Shown: positions 1-9,740, numbered from the stretch's first letter. The stretch: 28,261 nt of DNA from JBQCEE01 sp051960575 (GCF_051960575.1 NZ_JBQCEE010000212.1:1-28261), one strand, 5' to 3'. Numbers and translations: made by a program. Notes: generated from the sequence alone by a model not told the origin.

Positions 1-63
1 GGCGACAGCTACCGCATGAAACAAGCCCGCACGAGAGGAGACACCGCCTCGAAAAAGAAGTGA
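1..63 (+). CDS. istB: IS21-family helper ATPase IstB, C-terminal end only
   Basis: The first 20 codons are open in frame 1 and end in TGA at 61-63; the gene begins left of the window. The residues GDSYRMK resemble the C-terminal G(D/E)SYR(L/M) signature of IstB-type AAA+ helper proteins, and a Lys-rich tail follows. Support comes from the sequence straight after the stop, which looks like an IS21-family right end. IstB is the ATP-dependent partner of the IstA transposase. With only 20 residues visible the call relies mostly on context, and whether the gene is intact cannot be judged. Confidence 0.5.
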   Translation, partial: GDSYRMKQARTRGDTASKKK

Positions 64-127
64 TCACCCGCGAGGAGTGGGGACTTTCAGTTGGCCACCA
101 GCGGGGACCACAACTTGGCCGTTGACA
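1..127 (+). mobile_element. Right end of an IS21-family insertion sequence
   Basis: After the istB stop there are two imperfect direct repeats, 24 bp apart. Each runs GGGGAC...TTGGCC (79-97 and 103-121), and the second is followed by TTGACA ending at 127. Tandem terminal repeats of GGGGACTTT...GGCCA form, ending in TGACA, are typical of the right end of IS21-family elements. The left end and the target duplication are outside the window, so the exact boundary is an inference. Confidence 0.55.
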
Positions 128-270
128 TGACGCATCGAAGGACGTGGCAAGATGATGCGAGATCAACGTACGCGATAACGAAATTTCATCGCTGCACTCC
201 CGATGGGCGTGGTTGCAAACCAACTCCGTCATGGTCAGACTAATTCATCATCATTTGCAACGACCTGGCG

Positions 271-1245
271 CTACGCCGACACCCTGGCGAGCGCACTCTT
301 CGTCCCCCAGCGCCAGATTGGCTGCTCACCATCTGCACGCTGCGACGCGCGGACTCGTACCGCGCGGATCGAGGCGCCGTCGATATCGGACAGGAGCACC
401 GTCGGGACGCCGCTCAGCAAGACTGCACCGTCGGCAGTCTCCAGCCACAACCCGGTCAATCCGTTGGTCGACCGCTCGCTGCGGCTGACGCGCCCGGCCA
501 CGCAATCACGCCTCGTCCATGAGGGCGCTGCCTGCCACTGGGCGTCGCATCGCAACCGTCGGCGACAGAAGCGGCAGGTCTCCTCACTGGGGTTTGCCGT
601 AGACGGATCAGCGCGCCGAGCCGCTTCAAGTCCGGCTATAGCCACCGCAATGTCGCGGTCTGTCAGCGGCACGGGGATACGCCCGCGTTGCGTGCTGAAC
701 ACCTCGATGCGATCAGGCAGCCGACCGTGTTCCTGCCCAACGAGATACGCATAGATGCTCAGCTGGAACGTGATCCATGGTGACAGTCCATCATCGTCGA
801 GCTGTTCAGTTTTCAGGTCGATCAGCGTGATCTCGTTTCCGATTACAACGATGTCCGGCGTGCCGTAGATGTGCAGGGTGGCACAGCGGATCGTCCGTTC
901 GGGAATAACCTCGCTGACATCGGTGCCAATCGCCTCGGCCAGCACTGGAGCACGGGCAAGCAGGCGCTTACCCGTCAGGGTCCAGTCCGACGGCAAGTCG
1001 GAGCCAACCTCCGCAACCGCCCGATCAATCGCGGCCCGCATCGCGCCGCGTACATCGGCCTCTTCGTAACCGCGAGCACGCACCCAGAGATCCACGACCC
1101 GATGCGCCAAGGAGCCTTTGTTCTGTGGCGGTCCGTCAATCTGCACTACCCCAGAGACGCCGGGGCCTGCCGACGCCGGGCACTGCGCTACCCGCCATGC
1201 GTGCGTCGGGGAAAGCCAGCCGCCGTCGTCGGGGGGCGTCGTCAC
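271..1245 (-). CDS. Cas4/AddB-like PD-(D/E)XK nuclease with Fe-S cluster cysteines
   Basis: A 324-aa protein of the RecB/Cas4 (PDDEXK_1) nuclease type. Visible motifs: G44-x3-H48 (RecB motif I), GTPD with D131, the core D143-L-K145, and Q161-x3-Y165 (QxxxY motif). One Cys near the N-terminus (C22) and C224-x2-C227-x5-C233 near the end of the nuclease fold match the four-Cys Fe-S staple of Cas4 and AddB. About 90 residues follow as an uncharacterised tail. The GTG start (1245) overlaps the helicase TGA as GTGA, so it is the last gene of the operon and translationally coupled. It is expected to be a metal-dependent DNA exonuclease or endonuclease working with that helicase. All catalytic residues are present. 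Family confidence is high; the biological role is inferred from context. Confidence 0.85.
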   Translation of the reverse strand: MTTPPDDGGWLSPTHAWRVAQCPASAGPGVSGVVQIDGPPQNKGSLAHRVVDLWVRARGYEEADVRGAMRAAIDRAVAEVGSDLPSDWTLTGKRLLARAPVLAEAIGTDVSEVIPERTIRCATLHIYGTPDIVVIGNEITLIDLKTEQLDDDGLSPWITFQLSIYAYLVGQEHGRLPDRIEVFSTQRGRIPVPLTDRDIAVAIAGLEAARRADPSTANPSEETCRFCRRRLRCDAQWQAAPSWTRRDCVAGRVSRSERSTNGLTGLWLETADGAVLLSGVPTVLLSDIDGASIRAVRVRASQRADGEQPIWRWGTKSALARVSA

Positions 1246-4200
1246 AGTTGGCCGGCGACGTCGTCGCAGAGCCGGAACACCCTGCCTGGGTCGCGGTCGA
1301 GCGTGAATGCGTCAACAAAGAATGTCTGCTTAGCGCTGTCGACCTCGGCCTCCGCGAACGCCGCCGCCTCAGCCAGCCGCTCATTGAGGAACGTGCTCTC
1401 GGACGCTTCGAGCGGGTGCCGCACGACCAAGATGTAATCACCGAGCTGCGGGTGCGTGAAGCGGACGGTGCCAGGTACGGACGGAATCGGAGCCGCGTCG
1501 TAGCCGTGCGACCAGTTATCCAGCGCCCGCTGTTGGTCGGCAAGGTCTACCGTGAGGTGCCCGGTTCGCAGCACCTCGAGCAGATCCCGGGCGAGACGCC
1601 AATCCAGCAACGCGTGATATGACATATTCCCGTAGTCGCGTAGACACCGGTAGCACGATGCGGTGCAGATGCCGGCGTGGTCTGGTTCGGCCAGACGCGC
1701 TAAGTATGTGTCGACGTCGTCAAGCAACGACGGCAACACCGCTGGGTCTCCCAAATAAGTACTGAATCCCGCACCGTTCTCTAGCGTGTCGGCGATGAAG
1801 GCGTACGGCGCGGGCTCTCCGTTAGCCATGCCCGCGAAGATGCCGGCCACCAGTTCAAGCGGCTCAATGTCCAACTTTGCCGCGGCGACCTTACGCAGCA
1901 TGAAAGCGAGCGAGTACCAAGCAGCGCGTCGCCCATCGGACGGGTCTGCTGCCCCGCTCGGTTGGAAGCGCGAGGCGAAGTTCAGCCGGAGACCTTCAGC
2001 TGGCAGCGTGCCGTGTTCGGGACCGAAGAACAGGAAGTCGGTCGGTTGTACTGCGCCCAGGGCGACATCGAATGGATCGCCGCTGGCATCGTTTGCCGCG
2101 ACCAGTCCCTTCGACACCGCCTCGACCGAAACGTATCCGCCCCATGCAGCTCTGCCTGCTGGCGGCGGTGCCGCGGGCCGGAAGCTGAACAACCGGCCGC
2201 CGTTGTCATTGATCACGTAGCGTTGACCCGGACCCGAGTAGGCCACAGCCGCACCGTGCGGTTCCTCATGCAGCGCCGACAGATCCGCGAGTGCCCGTGC
2301 TGCCATTGCGCGCGGCGACCAGCTGAAGTTGCCATCGAAGTCTCGTGGCCAGGCTCCCGCGCGGAAGCCGAGCGGCTCGCGCAGGGTGAAGCGGGCGAAC
2401 GCATCCGGAGACCCGCACTGGGGGCAGATCGTGATGTCGCCGAGGTTGTCCGACGACAGGAAGGAACAGGACCGGCAGAGATAGATGTCGCGACTGACGC
2501 CGAGGGGGTCATCTGTCGATAGGCGGGGCGGTCGGCCGACGCCCTCGAATGCGGCAACGCCCACCGCGGTGTAAACGCGCCCGTCCCGGACGACTTCGCT
2601 CATGGGAGCGAACTGACTGACGGCCATCGCAAGGTCGCGGTCAATGGTCATCCGAGGCGGCCAGGGATACGAGGAACCGGGGCGGCGCAGATACAGGTAG
2701 CGCACGCTAGTTGGGAACCCGAACATCGGCAGCACGCCGCGCTCAGCCAACCGCTGGCTCAGTTCGTCATCGCCCACGCTCGCGACCGCGGCGTCGATCA
2801 ACCCGGGCAGCTCGGCGATGCACCGGTCGGCCAATTCGACGGCGCGCGGGGCCAGTGGCGTGCGATCGACAATCGCGACTGCTGCCTGCTCAACGATCGG
2901 ACGGTTTCGGGTTAGCCAGTCGACGAGAAGCGGCCGTACGGTCGGCCAATCGGCAACCGTCCCGAACGCCCCGTGCACATTGGCCGTTCGGTTGAACTGC
3001 ACGCCGGTCGCGTCGATCGCGTCTGCAACTGCGGGCAACGCGAGGCGCAGTGTCTCACCATGGAGCGAGCGCAGCAGGATTTCGACACGACCCATCGCGA
3101 GGTATGGCTCAGGGGTCGGATCGTTGGTGATGCGGTCGGGCGCGTCGAAGTAGTACTCGTCGTGGCTACGGCCTCGACAGACCGTCAGGGCTACCGCCAC
3201 CGGCGTGCCACGTCGACCAGCACGGCCCACGCGCTGCTGGTAGTTGAACCGGGTAGGGGGCATATTTCCGAGCACGACGGCCGACAGCGCGCCGATGTCC
3301 ACGCCAGCCTCCATAGTGGTGGTTACGCTGAGCATGTCGATGCCATCCGCGATAGGCACCTCGGGATTCGCGCCGGTCTCAAGGAAGACCTCTTGGAACC
3401 GGGACTGGCGCTGTTGCGCGTCGCTCCGGTCGGTCTGACCGGTAAGCTCCTCGCTGTTAAGGCGGAATCGCCCGGAGCCGGTGGTGGCGCGCCAGCCGTA
3501 GTAGTCCTCCTCCACGACGTACGTCGTCGCAAAGTCGGGCAGCACGGTGCCGCAATAGGTGCAGTGGGCGCAGCCGCGCGTCAGGTGTCGGCGATGGCAG
3601 TTCGTGCACTCCCACGCGCGCCCGTCACCCTGGCGCAACATAACGCGAGATGGATCAATCAGGTAATCACGCACCGCCGGCCCACATTGCTCCGCGAAGA
3701 TGCGTGTCAGGTCGGCAACGGTGGGACCGCCAGCTTGCTCGATCTTGCGCCAGAAGCGGTTGAGCTGACGCGGCGGACTGCCAGGCCGCGGATCACGCAT
3801 GCCGTCGAATCGGCGCGTGTCCGCGAGCACGCGGAGACTGGCTCGCGCGTAGGCGAGGTCGGTCGTGACCGGCTCGTCGATTGCCTTGGTGTCGGTCGCG
3901 AGTGCCAGCCAGCCGAGACCGAGCGATTCGAAGTCACGTCCGGCTCCCGAAAACAACCCACCCAAGATCTCGACCATCAACGATCGGTTGATCTCGGCAC
4001 GAAGGTCTCCCTGTTCAGGTGAGACGCCGGCCCGCGGCACGACCGGACTCGCATCCCAGTCATAGAGCGTTGTCCAGCGTCGCTTCGGGTTGCGGGCGGT
4101 CTCCTGGAGACTGGCGTGCGGCCCACCCGGATTCAGACCGAGGCCGAGCAGTACTTGCGCGATCGCACCGGCACTCACTTCAAGTGACGAGCCGGCGGAC

Positions 4201-6710
4201 AGGCGTGCCACCAGGGACGACTCGTCAGCAGGGTTGGTGCCCGGTCGCCCCTCCCAGATTTTCCGGAGTTGGCCAAAGACGTTCGCGTCACGGGCTTCCA
4301 GACGATCTATTGCTACCCAGGACTCGGGCGTCTTGCTGTTGTCGACGACGTGTGTTCGGGCAAGGGCCAGATCCGCCGACGGGTCAGTCGTGGCACTCAA
4401 GTACTCGACCAGCAGCAATCGCAGCAGGTCCTGGTAGTGGCGAAGACCGAGGCCGGACGACAGTTTCGCCGCATCTTGTCGGCTGTCGGTGAAAAGGATG
4501 ACCTTCCGGTCCTGTACCGCCAGGTCTGTCGCCAGCTCGGTGGTCAGGACCTGATTGATCTTTTCGAAACCGGTGCGCATGCCGCGGATTGGCGAGCGCT
4601 GGGTGGCGGGGTCGGTGTGCGGCAGGCGACCACTGCGTCCGTACTCGATTGCCCAGTCGTCACCACAGTTCGGGCAGCACGTCGGGAACGGACTGACAGT
4701 CGCGATGTCACGTGCCGGTCGGACGACGGCATGGAAGGTCCAGCCGGTATGCCCGCCTGTCGTGCCAACGTTGCGGACCTCGCCGTTGGCCGGATTGAAC
4801 GCACTGCGGCGGAAGCTGTAGGTGACGTTGCCACCATCGCGCGTCCAGCGCGTCGTCTCCGGACCGTCGAGATCCTCCGCCGCATTCGGCCAGTACACGA
4901 GATAGTTTGCGGCGGTCCGCTCAAGCCGTACCTGGTCCGGCAGTTTGGCCAGCTCGGGTACGTCGCCAAGCAGAAGGGTCCGGACCGTCCGCTTCTGGGT
5001 GGCGCCCTCCGGCGTGAAACCCCCGAGCAGGACGTCACCACAGTTCTGGCAATACAGCAGCTCCAGCGCCCGAGCACCGCAGCTGCAGCGGGTGACCGGT
5101 TCGCTGAACAGGCGACCGACCGGGCGCGGCTCGGCTCGGTCAGGTGCATCGGGACAGTTCGGATCGGTGCACGCCCAGACCCCGGGTACGTTCCGGAAGA
5201 AGTAGTGCGCCCGCAGCTTTGGGTCAGTGTCAACGGGCAACTCGGCCATGCCGCGAAGCAAAGTTGCCAGCGCATCGTCCCGCTCGGGCGCAGCAGTGTC
5301 CGGGAAGACGCGCGCGGCCAGCTCCGGCAACGCCTTCGCAGACGCGACTTCGTCGCCTTTCTCATCGGGGTCGAGGAAGGCCCGGCGGACCGCGTCCAGG
5401 AGACCGTGATCGCGGGCGTACGCAGCAGCGTCGACCGCCTCGCTCGAGCGGATTGCGGCTGCGTCCGCGGCGGCGCCGCTCGTCGCCGTGGTCGGCATCG
5501 CCAAGTTGCCACGCACGAAATCGAATGAAGCGGCATCGACGCCGAAGAACTGCTCGAGGTATGCCTGGTCACGCGTAGCGTCGATCGACGCAGATGCGGC
5601 GAGGATGCGCAACTTGTCTGGACGCTCCGTGAGGCCAAGCCGTTGCTTTAGATTGCGCAGCAGATAGGCGACCTCGGTCCCGGCGGTCCCCCGATACATG
5701 TGCAGCTCGTCGATGACCAACGTAAAGCGGTTAGCCGGATCGGCGTCGAGCCACGCCCGGGTTGAATCAAAGAAGTTCTCGTCGCGTTCTCTCAGCAACA
5801 TCACGTTCAGCATCGAGTAATTGGTAACGAGAACGTCGGGCGGGGCGTCAGCCATATCCCAGCGCGACCGCATCTCGGCACCGTCGAGCCGCAGCACGAA
5901 GTAGCGGACCTCATCCTTACCTGTCGACGCGGCAACAGCCGTAGCTCGCAGCGCGCGCTGTTCAGTTTCTTGCAGAATCTGTTGCAACCGCTCAACGGCG
6001 ATGTCGCTGGTCCGGCTGCCCGTCACGGGCGTCGCACCGGTGTAGCGGCCAAAGAAGAAGCGGTGGCCGTGCCGATTGGTGTCGAGCCAGGCACGCACGT
6101 CGTCGCTGTCAAGCGCCCGACGCATGCGCATGAGTTGGTCGTCAACCAGGGCATTCATCGGGTAGAGGATGAGGGCCCGAACGGCTGCGGGCCGCCCGGA
6201 CTCTCCGTGACGCTGCGATTGAAAGCCAGCGCCGGGCGTCCGCCACCACGGTACGAGCGGCGCTGCGTGACCAGTCCAACCGCGCGACTCTTCGAGCAAC
6301 GAGGCAAGAATCGGCAGCAGGAACGACTCAGTCTTCCCCGAACCGGTGCCCGCCGTGATCACCATGTTACGACCAGGTGTTAGACCGGCCGCAAGCGCCT
6401 GCTCCTGATGGAGATACAGCGGCCGTCCCGGCGGGATGAGGCCTGCGCTGGCGAACGCGCCGAGTTCATCCGGGCCGTGACAGAGGGCCACCGAGTCTGC
6501 CAAGGTCCTCAGGGCCGTTACGTACTCAGGTCGGAGCTCAATCAGCGGCCGGCGATACACCCCGTTGTCGCGATCGAACAGCTCGCGCCGTTCCGTCTGA
6601 AGACGTTCGTCTGTCAGCCCGAAGGGCGTGTCGTAGTAGCGGAAGTACGCCTCGCGCAGCCGCTCGAAGGTTCCGATGACATCTAAGCCACGGGGTACCG
6701 CAATTTTCAT
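1242..6710 (-). CDS. Very large SF2 DEAD/H helicase with DUF1998 (MZB) domain, DruE-like or DrmA-DrmB-like
   Basis: An 1822-aa protein. The N-terminal helicase lobe has a Q-like segment (HQEQ, 101-104), Walker A GTGSGKT (121-127+), the PMNALVDDQ motif (184-192), DELH (334-337) and a motif III-like ASAS (372-375). A long insert holds zinc-type cysteines at about 514-557 and 678-682, and TDSRQDA (741-747) opens lobe 2. Another cysteine cluster is at 1035-1053. Motif V is TTTMEAGVDIG (1130-1140) and motif VI QQRVGRAGRRG (1158-1168). The C-terminal third carries Cys pairs at 1412-1432, the DUF1998 signature DTLENGAGF (1641-1649) and C1682-x3-C1686-x2-C1689, the MrfA-type zinc site. Helicase plus DUF1998 in one chain of this size recalls Druantia DruE; DISARM splits them into DrmA and DrmB. 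MrfA-like repair helicases share the domains but are much shorter. The ATG follows GGGAGG with good spacing. Expected role: ATP-driven DNA translocation or unwinding feeding the downstream nuclease. Confidence 0.9.
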   Translation of the reverse strand: MKIAVPRGLDVIGTFERLREAYFRYYDTPFGLTDERLQTERRELFDRDNGVYRRPLIELRPEYVTALRTLADSVALCHGPDELGAFASAGLIPPGRPLYLHQEQALAAGLTPGRNMVITAGTGSGKTESFLLPILASLLEESRGWTGHAAPLVPWWRTPGAGFQSQRHGESGRPAAVRALILYPMNALVDDQLMRMRRALDSDDVRAWLDTNRHGHRFFFGRYTGATPVTGSRTSDIAVERLQQILQETEQRALRATAVAASTGKDEVRYFVLRLDGAEMRSRWDMADAPPDVLVTNYSMLNVMLLRERDENFFDSTRAWLDADPANRFTLVIDELHMYRGTAGTEVAYLLRNLKQRLGLTERPDKLRILAASASIDATRDQAYLEQFFGVDAASFDFVRGNLAMPTTATSGAAADAAAIRSSEAVDAAAYARDHGLLDAVRRAFLDPDEKGDEVASAKALPELAARVFPDTAAPERDDALATLLRGMAELPVDTDPKLRAHYFFRNVPGVWACTDPNCPDAPDRAEPRPVGRLFSEPVTRCSCGARALELLYCQNCGDVLLGGFTPEGATQKRTVRTLLLGDVPELAKLPDQVRLERTAANYLVYWPNAAEDLDGPETTRWTRDGGNVTYSFRRSAFNPANGEVRNVGTTGGHTGWTFHAVVRPARDIATVSPFPTCCPNCGDDWAIEYGRSGRLPHTDPATQRSPIRGMRTGFEKINQVLTTELATDLAVQDRKVILFTDSRQDAAKLSSGLGLRHYQDLLRLLLVEYLSATTDPSADLALARTHVVDNSKTPESWVAIDRLEARDANVFGQLRKIWEGRPGTNPADESSLVARLSAGSSLEVSAGAIAQVLLGLGLNPGGPHASLQETARNPKRRWTTLYDWDASPVVPRAGVSPEQGDLRAEINRSLMVEILGGLFSGAGRDFESLGLGWLALATDTKAIDEPVTTDLAYARASLRVLADTRRFDGMRDPRPGSPPRQLNRFWRKIEQAGGPTVADLTRIFAEQCGPAVRDYLIDPSRVMLRQGDGRAWECTNCHRRHLTRGCAHCTYCGTVLPDFATTYVVEEDYYGWRATTGSGRFRLNSEELTGQTDRSDAQQRQSRFQEVFLETGANPEVPIADGIDMLSVTTTMEAGVDIGALSAVVLGNMPPTRFNYQQRVGRAGRRGTPVAVALTVCRGRSHDEYYFDAPDRITNDPTPEPYLAMGRVEILLRSLHGETLRLALPAVADAIDATGVQFNRTANVHGAFGTVADWPTVRPLLVDWLTRNRPIVEQAAVAIVDRTPLAPRAVELADRCIAELPGLIDAAVASVGDDELSQRLAERGVLPMFGFPTSVRYLYLRRPGSSYPWPPRMTIDRDLAMAVSQFAPMSEVVRDGRVYTAVGVAAFEGVGRPPRLSTDDPLGVSRDIYLCRSCSFLSSDNLGDITICPQCGSPDAFARFTLREPLGFRAGAWPRDFDGNFSWSPRAMAARALADLSALHEEPHGAAVAYSGPGQRYVINDNGGRLFSFRPAAPPPAGRAAWGGYVSVEAVSKGLVAANDASGDPFDVALGAVQPTDFLFFGPEHGTLPAEGLRLNFASRFQPSGAADPSDGRRAAWYSLAFMLRKVAAAKLDIEPLELVAGIFAGMANGEPAPYAFIADTLENGAGFSTYLGDPAVLPSLLDDVDTYLARLAEPDHAGICTASCYRCLRDYGNMSYHALLDWRLARDLLEVLRTGHLTVDLADQQRALDNWSHGYDAAPIPSVPGTVRFTHPQLGDYILVVRHPLEASESTFLNERLAEAAAFAEAEVDSAKQTFFVDAFTLDRDPGRVFRLCDDVAGQL

Positions 6711-6730
6711 TTGCCCTCCCGAGCGCGCGG

Positions 6731-7639
6731 TCAGTCGATAACCGAGACGACCTGACGAACTGATCTTGCCACCAGGTCCGCCACCGACCGAGGAATGTTT
6801 CGGTAGATCGCAGTCCGGGCGGTATTGCCGAATTGGGTTGGCAACCCACTGCAGAGCACCAGGGCCCTGGCCTGAAGCGGTGGCAACGGTGCTCCTTGGT
6901 CGACGAATAGGGTGCCGATGTCCTCGCCGTGCACCTGGCGCTCAGATCGCCAGCGCACCATCCGTTCGTGCCGCTCCGCCAGTGCCCACCAGATGCCTGG
7001 GGCGTGCTCAGTGCGGTGCCAATCGCCCCCTACTCGGTAGCGGTACAGCTGTCGCCCGTTGACGAGAAAGCGGCAAAGCCCGTCACCGTCCGGCAGACCG
7101 CGGGCAAAGTCGATACCCCGTGCACCGCCGACGACGAGGTGCTCGACCGGTGTACCCCAGGCAGGTTGTCCCGCGGGTTCGCCGAGTTCCACCCGCTGCA
7201 AGCGCTGGGCGATCCCGCGTGCAGCACATCCCACGTAGCGCACCTCGTTGGCGCTAAGTGCTTGATCGAGTTCGGCGAGTGATTCGGTCTGGAGGTAGAC
7301 CGTTGCAGGTGTCGGTAGCCGTGCCTCGTCAGTTACCCCGGGCTCCGCCACGAAGAGCGCGCACTCGGCTTCAAGCTGGTCAATCAAATCGAGCGGACGG
7401 CGGCCGGTGAGCACGACGGTGCCGTCACCTGCCGGAAGCAGCGTCGCCGTGGCGGGTGCAATCGCCCAGCGGCCCCGGTCCCAGTCCACCTCGGCATGGC
7501 CGAGCGCCGACATGTCGCGCAGCCAACGGCCGGACGCGGTCTTGCCCGGACTGAGGTTGGCGGTGCGGGCGAGCCACGTGACGCGCTGCCGGAGGTCCTG
7601 GATGTCGCCTGCGCTGGTCTCACTCATCCAGGCCAGCAT
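6731..7639 (-). CDS. Unrecognised ~302-aa protein of the helicase-nuclease operon
   Basis: I do not recognise the family. The protein is soluble, with no signal peptide or membrane segment. The first ~70 residues look helical and end in a short basic/aromatic stretch that could be a winged helix (RWLRDMSALGHAEVDW then RWAIAP). A mixed alpha/beta middle and a Trp-rich part follow (GDWHRTEHAPGIWWALAERH, about 218-237). The chosen ATG (7639) lies 4 nt after the stop of the gene before it; a second in-frame ATG at 7627 would remove four residues. The open frame continues upstream to 7738, but that part overlaps the preceding gene. The stop is only about 20 nt before the helicase start, so it is probably co-transcribed and may be a subunit or adaptor of the helicase complex. 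No catalytic motif is visible. Confidence 0.75.
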   Translation of the reverse strand: MLAWMSETSAGDIQDLRQRVTWLARTANLSPGKTASGRWLRDMSALGHAEVDWDRGRWAIAPATATLLPAGDGTVVLTGRRPLDLIDQLEAECALFVAEPGVTDEARLPTPATVYLQTESLAELDQALSANEVRYVGCAARGIAQRLQRVELGEPAGQPAWGTPVEHLVVGGARGIDFARGLPDGDGLCRFLVNGRQLYRYRVGGDWHRTEHAPGIWWALAERHERMVRWRSERQVHGEDIGTLFVDQGAPLPPLQARALVLCSGLPTQFGNTARTAIYRNIPRSVADLVARSVRQVVSVID

Positions 7640-7643
7640 CGTG

Positions 7644-9740
7644 TCAACGCGCACGGGTTCGCTCCCATGCTTGCGTGTACAGGCGCCACAGCGGGCTCGG
7701 CGAACGTACACTGGCTGACAGCTCCCCCCAGACAGCACGATCGGCGGCCGTCAAACCGCGAAAGGCCGGTTCGGCACCCCTGAGCTTGGTGACCGTCCAC
7801 CCCGCAGTCCGCTTCTGCGCGAGCCACACGGCTGTGCTTGGCGGCACCTCGAAGAAGGCGAAGGTCAGGGCCGGCAGACCAGTCGGCGACGGCGGATCGC
7901 TGATCGTCGTCATTCGACCGTCGGCACCGATAAGGATCGTCATCGCGGAGCCGCGTCGCGCCAGCACTGGACGTGCAACGTCCATATCGCGGACGAGTGC
8001 GCCACAGATTTCCGCGGTGTCGGGCGCGGAGTCGCGTAGCGCGCCGTCGATCCAGCCGATGCTGCCGACATTGGCCCGACGGTCATCGAGCGATCTGCGT
8101 TCGACGACGAAGGTGAGCGTCTCGTCGTCAACCTGCACAGTGTGGTCGGTGGGTTCCATGCCGCCGCGGAAGCGTGACAACGGAATCGGGAACAATGACG
8201 CGCGAAGACGGCTGGTCATCCCGTCGAGGCTGACGTCGACGTAACGCGTCTCATCGCCCATGGGGAGCACGAGGTCGGGCTCGCCGCCTGCCAGGTACAC
8301 GTTAGCCGCGATATGCCGATCGATCGGCAAACCGTTGATCAGGCGTGGTCGAACCGCCGCCCCACGGCGCAGGCCCGCCGCGACCGAACCGGGCATAAGC
8401 GCAAGCGCGTTGTCAAGGCGCTCCTGATCAGAGAAGACGACACGGTCGAAGACGCTGAATCCGCCGCTACCCAGTAACCGGTCGGCGAATGCCGAGTCGA
8501 GCGCGCGCCACCCTTCGTCCGCCGCGGACCGAAGCGCCTGGTTCACCGCACCAGCTGCGTCGGTGGATGAGACGAACACGTGCTCTTCGAATGGCTGAAC
8601 CAGATCAACCGACATCCAGCCACCGGCGTCGGCGTCGGCAGCGAGAACCAGCACCTTGGTGGGCTGAAACTCCGCAACGCAGCGTTCGCCGCGGGCGACA
8701 AGTCCGGACGCCAGGTCGGATGCTCGTACGGCCGGCAAGCCCTCGGCACGGTACATGGTGCTGTGCGGATCGGCCGTGATGAGGGCCTCGAACGCCTGCC
8801 CGCCGCAGATCCCCCTCAGCAGGTCGCCCGTGATATCGCGTACGGCGGGAACCACCCACCACGTGCGGGCGTCATCTAGGTCGACTGCCAGGCGTAGGTC
8901 GAGCCGGCGCAGACCCTCCGCCGTGATGATCTTGCCGTCCCAGGCAGTCGCCAGGTCGTGGAGCATTGAAGTGAGGAGCGGCAGCACCTCGTCATCACTC
9001 AACGATTCCACGAAGCGGTCGGTGAGGCCGTGGCCCCGGTGCGTGACCCAGCGTCGCAACATCCGCAGCAGGGAGTCAGCACTCGGCACACCGGCGGACT
9101 TTAGGCGTGCGGCCGAAAAGAAGCGGGTCAGCGCCGCGCGGTCGCTGCGGCGCACCAAGGTCTGCGACAGTGGATAACCGATGCGTGACTCATTGGCAGT
9201 TCCGGCCTGAATTGTGGAGGTGCCGAACGCGCCCTGCTGCTCCCGCAGCCAGCGATCAAGCTGTTCCCACATCTCAACAACGTCAAGGAACGCACTGCCG
9301 TTGCGGAGTGCCGTCAGGACGCGGCTAACGGTGGCTTCGTCGGTGACGTCCGGCAGCAGGGCTCCAACCAGTCGCCGGTAATACGCATTCCGTCGAGCGC
9401 TCGCATCCGTACGCATCTCAGACGCAGCAAGCACGCTCAAAGCGAGGATTGGCAGTGTGGGGGGCGGCTCCTCTCGCGGCCCACGGCGCCAGAGCGCTTC
9501 GAGCCGCTGCGCGCGGCCGAACATGCCCGAACCGCGCCCGACATCCACGATCTGCCGCACCGCCGAAGCCAGCGACCACGCGCCGTCCTCGCCCGGGTCA
9601 GCTAGCCGCTGCAGCTCGTCGCGATCGACGAACAGCACGACCGGTTCGTACGCCCGACCCGCAAAAAAGGAGTGCGCGAGCCGCGCCTGCCACCGGGCGT
9701 ATGTCTGCGGTAGTACAGGCGGCGGGCTGGCGACGGTCAC
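7644..9740 (-). CDS. Unrecognised ~698-aa first protein of the helicase-nuclease operon
   Basis: I do not recognise the family. The N-terminal 60 residues contain a helical segment and a hydrophobic strand ending in acidic residues (PVVLFVDRDEL) and could form an alpha/beta nucleotide-binding-like start, but no Walker motif is present. The middle is helical and Arg-rich (ALTRFFSAARLKSAG, LLRMLRRWVTHRG), which may suit nucleic-acid or partner binding. The C-terminal third is beta-rich. There are no membrane segments and almost no cysteines. Starts are ambiguous: GTG 9740 and TTG 9761 are in frame and neither has a clear Shine-Dalgarno. I chose GTG as the more usual codon; the TTG gives 705 aa. 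It is the first gene of the operon, and its stop is 4 nt from the next ATG. An accessory role (target recognition or effector) is a guess from position only. Confidence 0.75.
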   Translation of the reverse strand: MTVASPPPVLPQTYARWQARLAHSFFAGRAYEPVVLFVDRDELQRLADPGEDGAWSLASAVRQIVDVGRGSGMFGRAQRLEALWRRGPREEPPPTLPILALSVLAASEMRTDASARRNAYYRRLVGALLPDVTDEATVSRVLTALRNGSAFLDVVEMWEQLDRWLREQQGAFGTSTIQAGTANESRIGYPLSQTLVRRSDRAALTRFFSAARLKSAGVPSADSLLRMLRRWVTHRGHGLTDRFVESLSDDEVLPLLTSMLHDLATAWDGKIITAEGLRRLDLRLAVDLDDARTWWVVPAVRDITGDLLRGICGGQAFEALITADPHSTMYRAEGLPAVRASDLASGLVARGERCVAEFQPTKVLVLAADADAGGWMSVDLVQPFEEHVFVSSTDAAGAVNQALRSAADEGWRALDSAFADRLLGSGGFSVFDRVVFSDQERLDNALALMPGSVAAGLRRGAAVRPRLINGLPIDRHIAANVYLAGGEPDLVLPMGDETRYVDVSLDGMTSRLRASLFPIPLSRFRGGMEPTDHTVQVDDETLTFVVERRSLDDRRANVGSIGWIDGALRDSAPDTAEICGALVRDMDVARPVLARRGSAMTILIGADGRMTTISDPPSPTGLPALTFAFFEVPPSTAVWLAQKRTAGWTVTKLRGAEPAFRGLTAADRAVWGELSASVRSPSPLWRLYTQAWERTRAR

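Noticed and set aside
128..270. Possible small gene between the IS21 end and the nuclease gene
   Set aside because: Only short frames without motif or ribosome-binding site occur in this 143-bp gap.
4269..5528. Long plus-strand open frame inside the helicase gene
   Set aside because: It has no family pattern and lies opposite a protein with continuous helicase motifs; long antisense frames are expected at this GC content.
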